A stretch of 64,000 bases of DNA from Humibacter sp. RRB41 (GTDB taxonomy: Bacteria > Actinomycetota > Actinomycetes > Actinomycetales > Microbacteriaceae): contig NZ_JAKWJQ010000003.1 in the NCBI RefSeq assembly GCF_022761015.1, positions 496,001 to 560,000 of the forward strand. The letters run 5' to 3'. The notes beneath the pieces were generated by a model. The model ran no database searches. It saw only the letters and a list, made by a program, of their open reading frames with translations, and was not told the origin of the DNA. Below, one piece after another: positions 27,190 through 34,925 of the stretch; positions within the stretch are counted from its first letter, which is position 1, and every line of letters starts with the position of its first letter. Both the position numbers and the translations under genes were made by a program.

Positions 27190-27457
27190 CATCCCTTCCG
27201 CAACCCTCGATCACCTCTATCGCGACTGCGCCGCTCAGCCATTCAATCGGTTCGGGTGAGCGAGCAAGCTCGCTCACCTCTCACCTCAATCATGGCTATC
27301 GCGACTGCGTCGCTCACTGACTCAATCGGGTTGCGGGAGCGATGCAAGCATCCCTCCCGCAACCCTCAATCACCTCTATCGCGACTGCGCCGCTCAGCCA
27401 TTCAATCGGTTCGGGTGAGCGAGCAAGCTCGCTCACCTCTCACCTCAATCATGGCTA
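27190..27457. repeat. tandem array of three hairpin-bearing 79-80-bp repeats plus one partial copy
   Basis: Units begin TATCGCGACTGCG at 27218, 27297 and 27377. Units 1 and 3 belong to a 109-bp direct repeat (27190-27298 and 27349-27457) with two mismatches; unit 2 has the same ends but a different middle. Each unit has a hairpin closed by AA: 11 bp in units 1 and 3 (27255-27278, 27414-27437), 15 of 16 bp in unit 2 (27330-27363). Each hairpin is followed by CTCAATC. Bases 27006-27189 hold the TetR promoter and a GACCTCCG/CGGAGGTC hairpin (27161-27187) and nothing else I can name. Confidence 0.88.
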
Positions 27458-27461
27458 GGCT
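27456..27461 (+). promoter_or_regulatory. -10 box (TAGGCT) of the M16 peptidase gene
   Basis: Starts 5 nt after the CCTCAATC that ends the last repeat unit, and 7 nt before ATG 27469, which decides that start over the ATGs at 27451 and 27463. Confidence 0.6.
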
Positions 27462-27468
27462 GATGGGG

Positions 27469-28833
27469 ATGAACGGTGCCGTTGACCTCCCCCTCGACCG
27501 TGCCGATCTGACGTTCGCAGCGTCCGGCGACGCGCTGGTTTCGCGTTCCGTGCTGCCCAGCGGAGTGCGTGTTCTCACTGAGCATGTTCCGGGCGTTCGC
27601 AGTGCCACGATCGGCTTCTGGTTCGGTGTCGGTTCACGCGACGAAACCGGTTCGACGCCCGGTGGCACTGGCCACGCCGCGAGTTTCGGATCCACCCATT
27701 TTCTGGAACATCTGCTCTTCAAGGGCACGCGGAAGCGCACGGCCTTCGACATCGCGATCTCGTTCGACGGGGTCGGTGGCGAGCACAACGCACTGACTGC
27801 CAAAGAACAGACCTGCTACTACGCCAAGGTGCAAGACAGAGACCTCACGATGGCGACCGAGGTGCTCTCCGACATGGTGACCTCGTCGCTTCTCGACGCG
27901 ACCGACTTCGAGAACGAGCGCGGCGTCATCCTCGAGGAGCTCGCGATGGCCGAGGACGATCCGGCAGACGCGGCGAACGAACGGTTCTTCTCGGCCGCGC
28001 TGGGCGCACATCCGGTCGCCCGACCGATCGGTGGAAGTCCCGAGACGATCAGATCGGCGGAGCGGGATGCCGTCTGGCAGCACTACCAGGCGAACTATCG
28101 GCCGCAGGACCTCGTCATAGCAGCGGCCGGAGCAGTCGACCATGCGCGGCTCGTCTCAGACGTCGAACGCTCGCTCACGGCAGGCGGCTGGCCCTTGGCC
28201 GAGCCCGGCTCGCCGGTCGAGAGGCGAGACTCGAACGAGGCGGAACTGCGCGACACGGTTCCGCTCGTCACCGTTCGACGTCCGATCGAACAAGCCCATC
28301 TGCTGATCGGCACCCGCGGGCTGCGCGCCACGGACGACGCGCGCATCACCATGGGTGTACTGAACGCCGTTCTCGGCGGTGGCATGTCGAGCAGGCTGTT
28401 CCAGGAGGTGCGAGAGAAGCGCGGCCTCGCGTACTCGGTCTACTCGTTCGCTGCGGGCTATTCCGACACGGGGGTGTTCGGCATGTACGGTGCCTGCGCA
28501 CCCCAGAAGGCGCGCTCGGTCGCGGGCATCATGATCGACGAGCTCCACCGCCTCGCCGCCGACGGCATCACGCACGAGGAACACGTGCGCGCCGTCGGGC
28601 AGCTCTCCGGCGGCTCGGCGCTCGCTCTCGAAGACTCCGACACCCGCATGACACGCCTTGGCCGCTCCGAGCTGAGCACCGGAGAGTTCGCCGACCTCGA
28701 CGAGACCCTGCGCCGTCTCGCGCTCGTCACAGCCGACGATGTGCGCGAACTCGCTGCCGACCTCGCGTCGCGCCCTTTGACCATCGCCGCAGTCGGAGCC
28801 GTCGACGACGACGTGTTCTCCGACTTGAGGTGA
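27469..28833 (+). CDS. M16-family zinc peptidase (insulinase/processing-peptidase type)
   Basis: 454 residues, one-subunit bacterial M16 length. The inverted zinc motif HFLEH gives H77, E80 and H81; the third ligand is in VILEELAMAEDDPAD (E156 or E157). LFKGTRKR, the GGG-SRLF segment (LGGGMSSRLFQEVREKRGLAYSVYS, in pieces) and the Tyr-containing C-terminal lobe are typical. About seven extra residues (PGGTGHAASFGS region) precede the zinc motif compared with relatives I recall. The homologue follows pnp in many actinobacteria; here two genes and the repeat array intervene. Peptide substrates are unknown. Confidence 0.9.
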   Translation: MNGAVDLPLDRADLTFAASGDALVSRSVLPSGVRVLTEHVPGVRSATIGFWFGVGSRDETGSTPGGTGHAASFGSTHFLEHLLFKGTRKRTAFDIAISFDGVGGEHNALTAKEQTCYYAKVQDRDLTMATEVLSDMVTSSLLDATDFENERGVILEELAMAEDDPADAANERFFSAALGAHPVARPIGGSPETIRSAERDAVWQHYQANYRPQDLVIAAAGAVDHARLVSDVERSLTAGGWPLAEPGSPVERRDSNEAELRDTVPLVTVRRPIEQAHLLIGTRGLRATDDARITMGVLNAVLGGGMSSRLFQEVREKRGLAYSVYSFAAGYSDTGVFGMYGACAPQKARSVAGIMIDELHRLAADGITHEEHVRAVGQLSGGSALALEDSDTRMTRLGRSELSTGEFADLDETLRRLALVTADDVRELAADLASRPLTIAAVGAVDDDVFSDLR

Positions 28834-28864
28834 CCGACTACCGATCCGAAGGAAATCGTTCGTT

Positions 28865-29467
28865 TTGCCCCACTATCTGTACCTCGTCCGCCACGGAGAG
28901 CAGCAGGATGCCGAACACGGCATGCCCGACGGCCCCCTTTCACCGCGCGGCAAACGTCAGGCAACGCTCATCGCCGAGCGTCTCGGCGGTGTGCCCTTCA
29001 CATCGGTCTTCCACTCGCCGCTTCGTCGAGCAGAAGAAACCGCGAAGATCATGCTTGAACGGCTGCCCGCGCTGAATCCTCAGCCGTCCAGCCTGCTGTT
29101 CGATTGCATTCCCTCGGGTCCGACGCCCGACATGCCCAAGGCATTCGAATCCTTCTTCGGCGGCATCACAGAGGCTGAGATCGAAGCGGGAAGCGCGCAG
29201 ATGGCGGATGCCGTCAGCGAGTTCCTGACCCCTGCCCGCGCCGATCGCCACGATCTGCTGATCACCCACAACTTCGTGATCGGATGGTTCGTGCGGCACG
29301 TCTTCGACGCTCCCGACTGGCGCTGGATGGGTCTGAACCAGGCGAACTGCGGTCTCACGATCATCAGGGTGCGCTCGGCGAAGCCCCCTGTGCTCGTCGT
29401 CCACAACGACCTTGGCCACCTGCCCGTCGAACTGCGCACCGGGATGCCAGAGCTGCAACCCGTGTGA
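28865..29467 (+). CDS. histidine phosphatase family protein
   Basis: 200 residues. The phosphohistidine motif RHG is at 9-11 (YLYLVRHGE), FHSPLRRAEETAKI follows, and the second histidine is in DLLITHNFVIGWF. Members act on small phosphorylated metabolites or phosphoproteins; the sequence does not tell which. The TTG start puts RHG at the normal distance from the N-terminus and has AAGGAAA upstream. It follows the M16 gene by 31 bp and may be co-transcribed. Confidence 0.88.
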   Translation: MPHYLYLVRHGEQQDAEHGMPDGPLSPRGKRQATLIAERLGGVPFTSVFHSPLRRAEETAKIMLERLPALNPQPSSLLFDCIPSGPTPDMPKAFESFFGGITEAEIEAGSAQMADAVSEFLTPARADRHDLLITHNFVIGWFVRHVFDAPDWRWMGLNQANCGLTIIRVRSAKPPVLVVHNDLGHLPVELRTGMPELQPV

Positions 29468-29485
29468 GGTGGTGGTCGGCCTGCG

Positions 29486-29491
29486 TAGGCT
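29486..29491 (+). promoter_or_regulatory. -10 box (TAGGCT) of the lipid kinase gene
   Basis: Six nt from ATG 29498; no Shine-Dalgarno sequence. Confidence 0.6.
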
Positions 29492-29497
29492 CGACCC

Positions 29498-30514
29498 ATG
29501 GAGCACGGGCACGCGGCCATCGTCTACAACCCGGTCAAGGTCTCTCTCGACCGGGTGCGGAGTGGCGTCCGCGTCGAGGAGGACCGCGGCGGCTGGGACG
29601 AGACCCGCTGGTACCCGACCGATGCAGACGATTCCGGCCTCGGTGCGGCGCAACGAGCGCTCAGCGATGGGCCGGCCGTGATCGTCGTCGCGGCCGGCGA
29701 CGGCGTGGTGCGCGTGGTCGCCGAAGCGATGAAGGGCAGCGGCACACCGCTCGCCATCGTGCCGTCCGGAACCGGAAACCTGCTCGCGCGAAACCTCGGG
29801 CTCCCGCTGAACGACATCGAAGCGTGTCTTCGCATCGCCTTCGGAGATCTGAGTGCCGGCATCGACGTGGCCGTCGCAGAACTCGAAGATGACACCGGCA
29901 CGCGCAGCAGCCACCGCTTCCTCGTCATGGCGGGCATCGGGCTCGACGCCGAAATGGCGGAGAAGACCAGCGCGCAGGCCAAGCGCCGGCTCGGCTGGCT
30001 CGCATATGTCACACCGATCGCCCGGTCGATCATTGCGAACCGCCAGTTCCACCTGCGCTATCGCGTCGACGACGGTCATGTCAGATCCGGCCACGCACAC
30101 ACCGTGATCGTCGGCAATTGCGGAACGCTCACCGGCAACATGCTGCTGCTCCCGGCAGCCGAGGTGGATGATGGCCTGCTCGACGTGGTCATGCTCAGCC
30201 CGGGGCGGAGGTTCGGCTGGGCGAGGATCGGAACGCGTCTGACGATTCAGGGGGTTGCGCACCGCTCACGGATCGGCAGACGCATGATGCAACTCGCGCC
30301 CGACATCCGTCCGCTGGTGTATGCGCAGGGCCGGCGCTTCGAAGTGCGCTTCGATGCGCCGCACGCCGTCGAACTCGACGGAGACAGCTTCGGTCCCGTG
30401 CTCAGCGCCAGGATCACCGTGCTCCCGGCTGCACTCGACATCCGTGTCGCCGCTGATCGTGCAGCGCTCGATCGGGCCAGCGTCGCGACGGGCGACGACG
30501 TTACGACGCTGTGA
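29498..30514 (+). CDS. diacylglycerol kinase catalytic-domain protein (lipid kinase)
   Basis: 338 residues. The nucleotide-binding region is AAGDGVVRVVAEA instead of the usual GGDGT-NEV form, so the first glycine and the threonine differ; the downstream PSGTGNLLARNLGLP is intact. The C-terminal beta-rich domain (VIVGNCGTLTGNMLLLP, VELDGDSFGP) is typical. Members phosphorylate diacylglycerol or sphingoid-like lipids at the membrane using ATP. Its 3' end overlaps the convergent acetyltransferase gene by 14 bp. Confidence 0.87.
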   Translation: MEHGHAAIVYNPVKVSLDRVRSGVRVEEDRGGWDETRWYPTDADDSGLGAAQRALSDGPAVIVVAAGDGVVRVVAEAMKGSGTPLAIVPSGTGNLLARNLGLPLNDIEACLRIAFGDLSAGIDVAVAELEDDTGTRSSHRFLVMAGIGLDAEMAEKTSAQAKRRLGWLAYVTPIARSIIANRQFHLRYRVDDGHVRSGHAHTVIVGNCGTLTGNMLLLPAAEVDDGLLDVVMLSPGRRFGWARIGTRLTIQGVAHRSRIGRRMMQLAPDIRPLVYAQGRRFEVRFDAPHAVELDGDSFGPVLSARITVLPAALDIRVAADRAALDRASVATGDDVTTL

Positions 30515-30995
30515 CGTCCTTCGCGTACCAGTGCGTCGCGTTCGGGTTGTCGTTGTAAGGCTCAACCGTTCGGTAACCGGAGCTTCGATACAGCCCGCCG
30601 GCAGCGGTGAGGCTCTCGTTGGTGTCCAGCACCAACTGCCGGGCGCCCAGCGCCGCAGCCCTTCCCTCCAGCTCGTTCAGCAAGGCACGACCGGTGCCGT
30701 GACCGCGCGAGGCGGGATCGAGCCAGAGATGCTTGACCTCGAAGCGCACGATCGGGCGCCCCGACGCATCGGCGGCATCCTCGATTCGGCGGATGCCGCC
30801 GCAGCCCGCCGCCGCTGCGTCCAGCGAGACGATCACGAAGTCGCCGCGATCGCCGATGAACTGGGATGGATCGGGCAGCTTCACGCGGTAGCTGCCCTGT
30901 GCGGATGGGAACGTGTCCTCGCGCTCTGTGAAGTATCGGGTGAGGAGGTCCGCGGCGATCGGATCGTCGGTGCGGGCGCTGGCGAACGTGAGCAT
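30501..30995 (-). CDS. GNAT-family N-acetyltransferase
   Basis: 164 residues with the GNAT core: FEVKHLWLDPASRGHGTGRALLNELEGRAA is motif A with the acetyl-CoA pyrophosphate loop RGHGTG, followed by LVLDTNESLTAAGGLYRSSGYRTVE (motif B). The acceptor is unknown. ATG 30995 is immediately preceded by an in-frame GTG, and TAAACT lies 8 nt upstream on the minus strand. The open frame extends antisense over dapB, but that part is not coding. Confidence 0.85.
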   Translation of the reverse strand: MLTFASARTDDPIAADLLTRYFTEREDTFPSAQGSYRVKLPDPSQFIGDRGDFVIVSLDAAAAGCGGIRRIEDAADASGRPIVRFEVKHLWLDPASRGHGTGRALLNELEGRAAALGARQLVLDTNESLTAAGGLYRSSGYRTVEPYNDNPNATHWYAKDVTAS

Positions 30996-31094
30996 CACTT
31001 GCCAGTTTAGATGCGGTGATCCGGTGGGATGCGCGTGGCCCTGGCACCTGGCAGGCGGCTGCAGGCAGGATCCATGGCCCATGTGCGCCGTTGG

Positions 31095-31100
31095 TATCGT
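31095..31100 (+). promoter_or_regulatory. -10 box (TATCGT) of dapB
   Basis: Six nt from ATG 31107; the intervening GAGGGA is too close to act as a ribosome-binding site. Confidence 0.6.
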
Positions 31101-31106
31101 GAGGGA

Positions 31107-31850
31107 ATGACCATTCGTGTGGCCGTCGTCGGCGCGACCGGCAAGCTCGGAAGCGTAGCCGTCGACCTCATCGAAGCCGCCGACAACCTCGAGTTGGTCG
31201 CGGCGCTCGGGTCGAAGAACGATCTCTCCGACATGCTCGGGCCTCAGGATGCTCCGTCCGACATCGTTCTGGATGTCACGATTCCGGCCGTGAGCCCGTC
31301 GATCGTCGACTATGCCCTGGATGCCGGCCGCAACGTGGTCGTCGGAACCTCCGGCTGGTCGGCGGCGCGGCTGGCACCGCTCGCCGCACGTCTGCGTGAC
31401 GAGTCCGACCGCGGCGTCATCGTCGTGCCGAACTTCTCGCTCGGCTCGGCACTGGGTACGGCATTCGCGGCGGCCGCCTCGAAGTACTTCGACTCGATCG
31501 AGATCGTCGAGGCTCACTCGGCGACGAAGATCGATTCACCATCCGGCACCGCGGTGCGCACGGCAGAGCTGATCGCAGAGGCGCGCGACGAGCGCGGCCC
31601 TGTCTCCGCGCCGCACACCGATCAGCGCGCGCGCGGGCAGCAGGTGGCGAGCGTTCCTGTGCACAGCCTCCGGCTCGACGGCGTCGTCGCCAGGCAGTCG
31701 GTGATTCTGGGCGGGCCGGGGGAGACCCTGACCATCACGCACGACACGATCGATTCCAGGGCGTACGCGGCGGGCATCCTGCACGCGCTTCGCTCGGCGC
31801 CCGACGCCAGAGGCCTCACCGTCGGCCTCGATCGACTGCTGGGTCTGTGA
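31107..31850 (+). CDS. dapB: 4-hydroxy-tetrahydrodipicolinate reductase
   Basis: 247 residues. It reduces hydroxy-tetrahydrodipicolinate to tetrahydrodipicolinate with NAD(P)H in lysine and diaminopimelate synthesis. The nucleotide loop VVGATGKLGS is at 8-17, GTSGW near 80, and the active-site motif is EAHSATKIDSPSGTA: H137 and K141 are kept, but the second histidine of the usual HH pair is Ser138. The actinobacterial length is normal. It is followed by a membrane protein gene that overlaps its stop. Confidence 0.95.
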   Translation: MTIRVAVVGATGKLGSVAVDLIEAADNLELVAALGSKNDLSDMLGPQDAPSDIVLDVTIPAVSPSIVDYALDAGRNVVVGTSGWSAARLAPLAARLRDESDRGVIVVPNFSLGSALGTAFAAAASKYFDSIEIVEAHSATKIDSPSGTAVRTAELIAEARDERGPVSAPHTDQRARGQQVASVPVHSLRLDGVVARQSVILGGPGETLTITHDTIDSRAYAAGILHALRSAPDARGLTVGLDRLLGL

Positions 31851-32305
31851 TGCGCGGTCGCGTCGCGGCCATCGTCATGGCCGTGCTCCTCGTGCTCTAT
31901 CTGGTGCTCGTCATCAGGTACGGCGTGCTGCTCATCGCCAGCGGGGTCGCTGTCGGCGTCATCATGGCCGTCGCCCTATTCGTTCTCTCGGCGATCGCGG
32001 CCTGGGCGCTGCTCCGCGAGCTCTGGTTCGGCGTGCAGACCCAGAGGCTCGTGCGCATTCTGGAGACGGAGGGCGGCCTTCCGGTCGACGACCTCCCGCA
32101 CCGAGCGAGCGGCAGACCCCTGCGCGACGCCGCCGACGAGGAGTTTCCGCAGTACAAGTCAGACGTGGAGGCAGAGCCTGCCAGTTGGCGGGCGTGGTTC
32201 CGACTCGGCCTCGCCTATGACGCGTCGGGAGACCGCCGAAGGGCGAGGCGGGCCATGCGTGAGGCGATCAAGCTGCATGGAGCGCGCCCCACCCCGAATC
32301 GTTGA
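31850..32305 (+). CDS. small membrane protein with a TPR-like C-terminus
   Basis: 151 residues from ATG 31850 (an in-frame GTG at 31847 precedes it). Two hydrophobic segments (about 5-25 and 28-54) are followed by a soluble part that ends SWRAWFRLGLAYDASGDRRRARRAMREAIKL, which looks like a single tetratricopeptide unit. It overlaps the dapB stop by one base, so translation is probably coupled. I know this type of protein beside dapB in related genomes only as a hypothetical. Confidence 0.7.
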   Translation: MRGRVAAIVMAVLLVLYLVLVIRYGVLLIASGVAVGVIMAVALFVLSAIAAWALLRELWFGVQTQRLVRILETEGGLPVDDLPHRASGRPLRDAADEEFPQYKSDVEAEPASWRAWFRLGLAYDASGDRRRARRAMREAIKLHGARPTPNR

Positions 32306-32339
32306 CCCGACGGCGGGCGCGCCCAGAAGAGCATCCGGA

Positions 32340-32765
32340 CTACGCCAGTTCGGCCTCGATGGTGATCGGGATGCCCACCAGGGCCCGCGAGACCGGGCAG
32401 GTGCGCTTCGCCTCATCGGCGAGCCGCTGGAAGTCGGCTTCTTCGAGACCGGGCACGGCAGCGTTCACCAACAGGTGACTTCCGGTGATGCCTTGTGCAG
32501 GGTCGAATGTCACTGCCGCAGTGACCTGGATGCTCTGCGGCGGCGTGCCGAATCCCGACAGGATGTTCGAGAACGCCATCGCGAAGCACGAGGAGTGAGC
32601 TGCACCCAGCAGTTCCTCCGGTGTGGTCACCCCGGCGGATCCCTCCGACCGCGCCCGCCAGTTGACGTCGAAACGCGCGGCGCCCGATGAGTCGAGGTTG
32701 AGTTCGCCTGATCCGCTCTTCAGGTCTCCGCGCCACACCGTGGTCGCTTCGCTTGTGATGGCCAT
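32340..32765 (-). CDS. OsmC/Ohr-family peroxiredoxin
   Basis: 141 residues, full length. The two redox cysteines are present: C60 in GAAHSSCFAM and C123 in KRTCPVSRA, and the TTPEELLGAAHSSC motif identifies the OsmC branch. It reduces organic hydroperoxides with dihydrolipoamide- or thiol-linked donors in the cytosol. GAAGGAGCGG precedes the ATG. It is monocistronic; both neighbours have their own starts. Confidence 0.93.
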   Translation of the reverse strand: MAITSEATTVWRGDLKSGSGELNLDSSGAARFDVNWRARSEGSAGVTTPEELLGAAHSSCFAMAFSNILSGFGTPPQSIQVTAAVTFDPAQGITGSHLLVNAAVPGLEEADFQRLADEAKRTCPVSRALVGIPITIEAELA

Positions 32766-32878
32766 GTCCGCTCCTTCGTGTCAGGGCCGCCCGAACGGAT
32801 GCCCGTTCGGAGTCGGTCGCCGCGACGCAGCGACCAGCCCAGCCTAGGAGCGTGAGACGACCACGGAAAGGCCCCGCG

Positions 32879-33397
32879 CTATGCCTGGGGCTGACTGCGC
32901 CCGACGAGCCCGCTGCGCACCAGCAGGAGGTAGATCTGGCAGCCGAGGCAATAGCCGAACACCGAGTTGAGGAAGGCTGCGACGAACGCGAGGGCCGCTC
33001 CGACGACCGCGGCGTACGGAACGCCGACCAGTTGGAGCACGACGCCGAGCGCGGTGATCACGAAGCCGACGCCCTGGGCGAAGGTGGGCGGCGTCCTGTC
33101 CTCGAGGTCTGCAGGAGGGTTCAGCCTCGGGCGCACGAACGTCTTGAAGACGAGACCCCACGGATGCCTGGCGATACCGGCCGTGGCACCCCACAGGAAG
33201 AGCAGCGCCAGCACACCGAGCAGCACGGTGGCGGCCGTCGTCAGGCCGATCAGCCCCAGAAACACGACCACGAGCAGCAGCACGGCCGTGATCCCCGCGC
33301 CGAAGCGCGGTCCGCGCGGGTCGATCCTTGCATTCGCGCGTGTCTTCGCGCGCTTCGCATTCGCGCTCTCCGCGCTCGCACTCTCAGCTGCCGACAT
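32879..33397 (-). CDS. DUF4395 membrane protein
   Basis: 172 residues: a basic/Ala-Ser N-terminal tail of about 25, then four hydrophobic segments. The family hallmarks IDPRGPRFGAGITA and, near residue 149, GYCLGCQIYLLLVR are visible; the CLGC cysteines may be redox-active. The preceding thioredoxin-like gene overlaps it by 14 bp, and this pair is common in actinobacteria, suggesting that the two work together in membrane thiol chemistry. Confidence 0.85.
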   Translation of the reverse strand: MSAAESASAESANAKRAKTRANARIDPRGPRFGAGITAVLLLVVVFLGLIGLTTAATVLLGVLALLFLWGATAGIARHPWGLVFKTFVRPRLNPPADLEDRTPPTFAQGVGFVITALGVVLQLVGVPYAAVVGAALAFVAAFLNSVFGYCLGCQIYLLLVRSGLVGRSQPQA

Positions 33398-33824
33398 GGC
33401 TTTCCTCCGCGAATTCGTCCAACCTGGTGTTCACGTCGTGTGCCCGCGGAACGCCGCCGATGCGCGAGCGGATGCCGCCTGCGGCATCCAGCAGCAGGAT
33501 CGTGGGCGTCTGCAGCACCCCGAACTCCGTGGCGACCTCCGGATGAGCGGTGAGGTCCACCTCCACATATGCCACTCCGCTACGTTCCGACGCGACGGAC
33601 GTCAGCACCCGCTCAGCGATCCGGCACGGTCCGCAGAACTCCGTTGAGAACTGCACGATCGTCGCGGTGTCGCCGAACGGCGCATCCGTGTGCAACGTCG
33701 AAGCACTCACCACGGGCCCTGATGTGCGTCGAACGCGACCGGTGCGAGCGCGCCAGATCACGCCGATGAGCGTCGCGACGAGGACGAGCGCGACGACCAC
33801 GATGACGGCGATCAAGGGGTTCAT
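33384..33824 (-). CDS. membrane-anchored thioredoxin-family protein
   Basis: 146 residues. One N-terminal helix (about 4-25) anchors a thioredoxin fold with active site FCGPC (C64, C67), the cis-proline in LQTPTILLLD and the usual VAYVEVDLTAHPEVA strand. The domain could face either side of the membrane. The frame stays open to 36035 across dapA and rnj, but that is antisense; ATG 33824 gives a sensible anchor. It is first in a two-gene unit with DUF4395. Confidence 0.85.
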   Translation of the reverse strand: MNPLIAVIVVVALVLVATLIGVIWRARTGRVRRTSGPVVSASTLHTDAPFGDTATIVQFSTEFCGPCRIAERVLTSVASERSGVAYVEVDLTAHPEVATEFGVLQTPTILLLDAAGGIRSRIGGVPRAHDVNTRLDEFAEESHVGS

Positions 33825-33905
33825 GCTGGTCACACGGTATGACCAGGCGCTATGCGACGTCCCTGTGTGACGTATCGTGACGCTCTGCAAGCGGCGAAGC
33901 CGCGA

Positions 33906-33911
33906 TAGCCT
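33906..33911 (+). promoter_or_regulatory. -10 box (TAGCCT) of dapA
   Basis: Six nt from ATG 33918. Confidence 0.6.
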
Positions 33912-33917
33912 GATGAG

Positions 33918-34895
33918 ATGCCCAACCCAGACAACCCCTTCGGCCAGGTTCTTGTCGCACTGGTGACGCCGTTCAACGCGGACGGCGAAGTGGATTGGCC
34001 CGGTGTCGAGAAGCACATCGACGACATCATCACGGGTGGGGCCGACGGCATCGTCGTCTCCGGCACCACCGGCGAGACGTCGACGCTCACCGACCCGGAG
34101 AAGCTGCGGCTCGTCCAGGTCGCTCTCGAGGTCGCGGCGGGACGTGCGAAAGTCATCCAGGGTGGTGGCTCGAACGAGACCGCTCACGCGATCCAGCTGT
34201 ACAGGGCAAGCGAAAAGGCCGGGGCCGACGGCGTCATGATCGTCACCCCGTATTACAACAAGCCGACGCAGGCGGGCATCCTCACGCACTTCCGGCTGAT
34301 CGCCGACGCGACCGATCTGCCGGTCATCCTCTACGACATCCCGGGCCGAACCGGTGTGCCGATCAAGTACGACACGATCCTGCGGGCGGCGAAGCACCCG
34401 AACATCCGCGCGGTGAAGGATGCCAAGTGCGACCTCGCCGAGGTGTCGCGCGTGCTGAACAACACCGACCTTCTCTATTTCGCCGGCGCCGACGAGTACG
34501 TGCTGCCGGAGCTGGCGATCGGTGCCAGCGGTCTCGTCGGAGTGACGGCGAACATCGCGCCGACTCCGTACCGGCAGATCATCGACGCCGTGAACAGCGG
34601 AGACCTCGCCACCGCGACAGAGGTGCACAAGAAGCTCGAACCGCTCGCCAGGGCGGTCATGACTCACGTTCCCGGCACTGTCGCCGCGAAATACATCCTG
34701 CACGGACTCGGCCGCATCGGCAGTCCGCGCGTGCGGCTTCCGCTCGTCGGGCCAGAGGACTACGAGGCGGCGCAGATCGAGGGAGACCTCGATCTGGTGC
34801 ACGGCATCGAAGGCCTCGACCTGACGAACTTCAGGCCCGATCGCAACGCCGCCGCCGGGGGAGCACTTCCCAAGGTGGCAGGCACCACGCGCTGA
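33918..34895 (+). CDS. dapA: 4-hydroxy-tetrahydrodipicolinate synthase
   Basis: 325 residues. It condenses pyruvate with aspartate semialdehyde, the committed step to lysine and diaminopimelate. The Schiff-base lysine is K167 (AVKDAK), the catalytic tyrosine Y139 (LYDIPGRTG), and GTTGET and TPYYNKP complete the site. The C-terminus has a short extra Gly/Ala-rich tail. It lies just upstream of rnj (30 bp), the usual actinobacterial pairing. Confidence 0.97.
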   Translation: MPNPDNPFGQVLVALVTPFNADGEVDWPGVEKHIDDIITGGADGIVVSGTTGETSTLTDPEKLRLVQVALEVAAGRAKVIQGGGSNETAHAIQLYRASEKAGADGVMIVTPYYNKPTQAGILTHFRLIADATDLPVILYDIPGRTGVPIKYDTILRAAKHPNIRAVKDAKCDLAEVSRVLNNTDLLYFAGADEYVLPELAIGASGLVGVTANIAPTPYRQIIDAVNSGDLATATEVHKKLEPLARAVMTHVPGTVAAKYILHGLGRIGSPRVRLPLVGPEDYEAAQIEGDLDLVHGIEGLDLTNFRPDRNAAAGGALPKVAGTTR

Positions 34896-34925
34896 CCAAG
34901 CGCAGAAACACTGGAGGCACGGCAT

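Noticed and set aside
27190-27457. CRISPR-like array
   Set aside because: Only three units, no unique spacers of equal size, no cas gene, and the repeat is itself about 80 bp with an internal hairpin.
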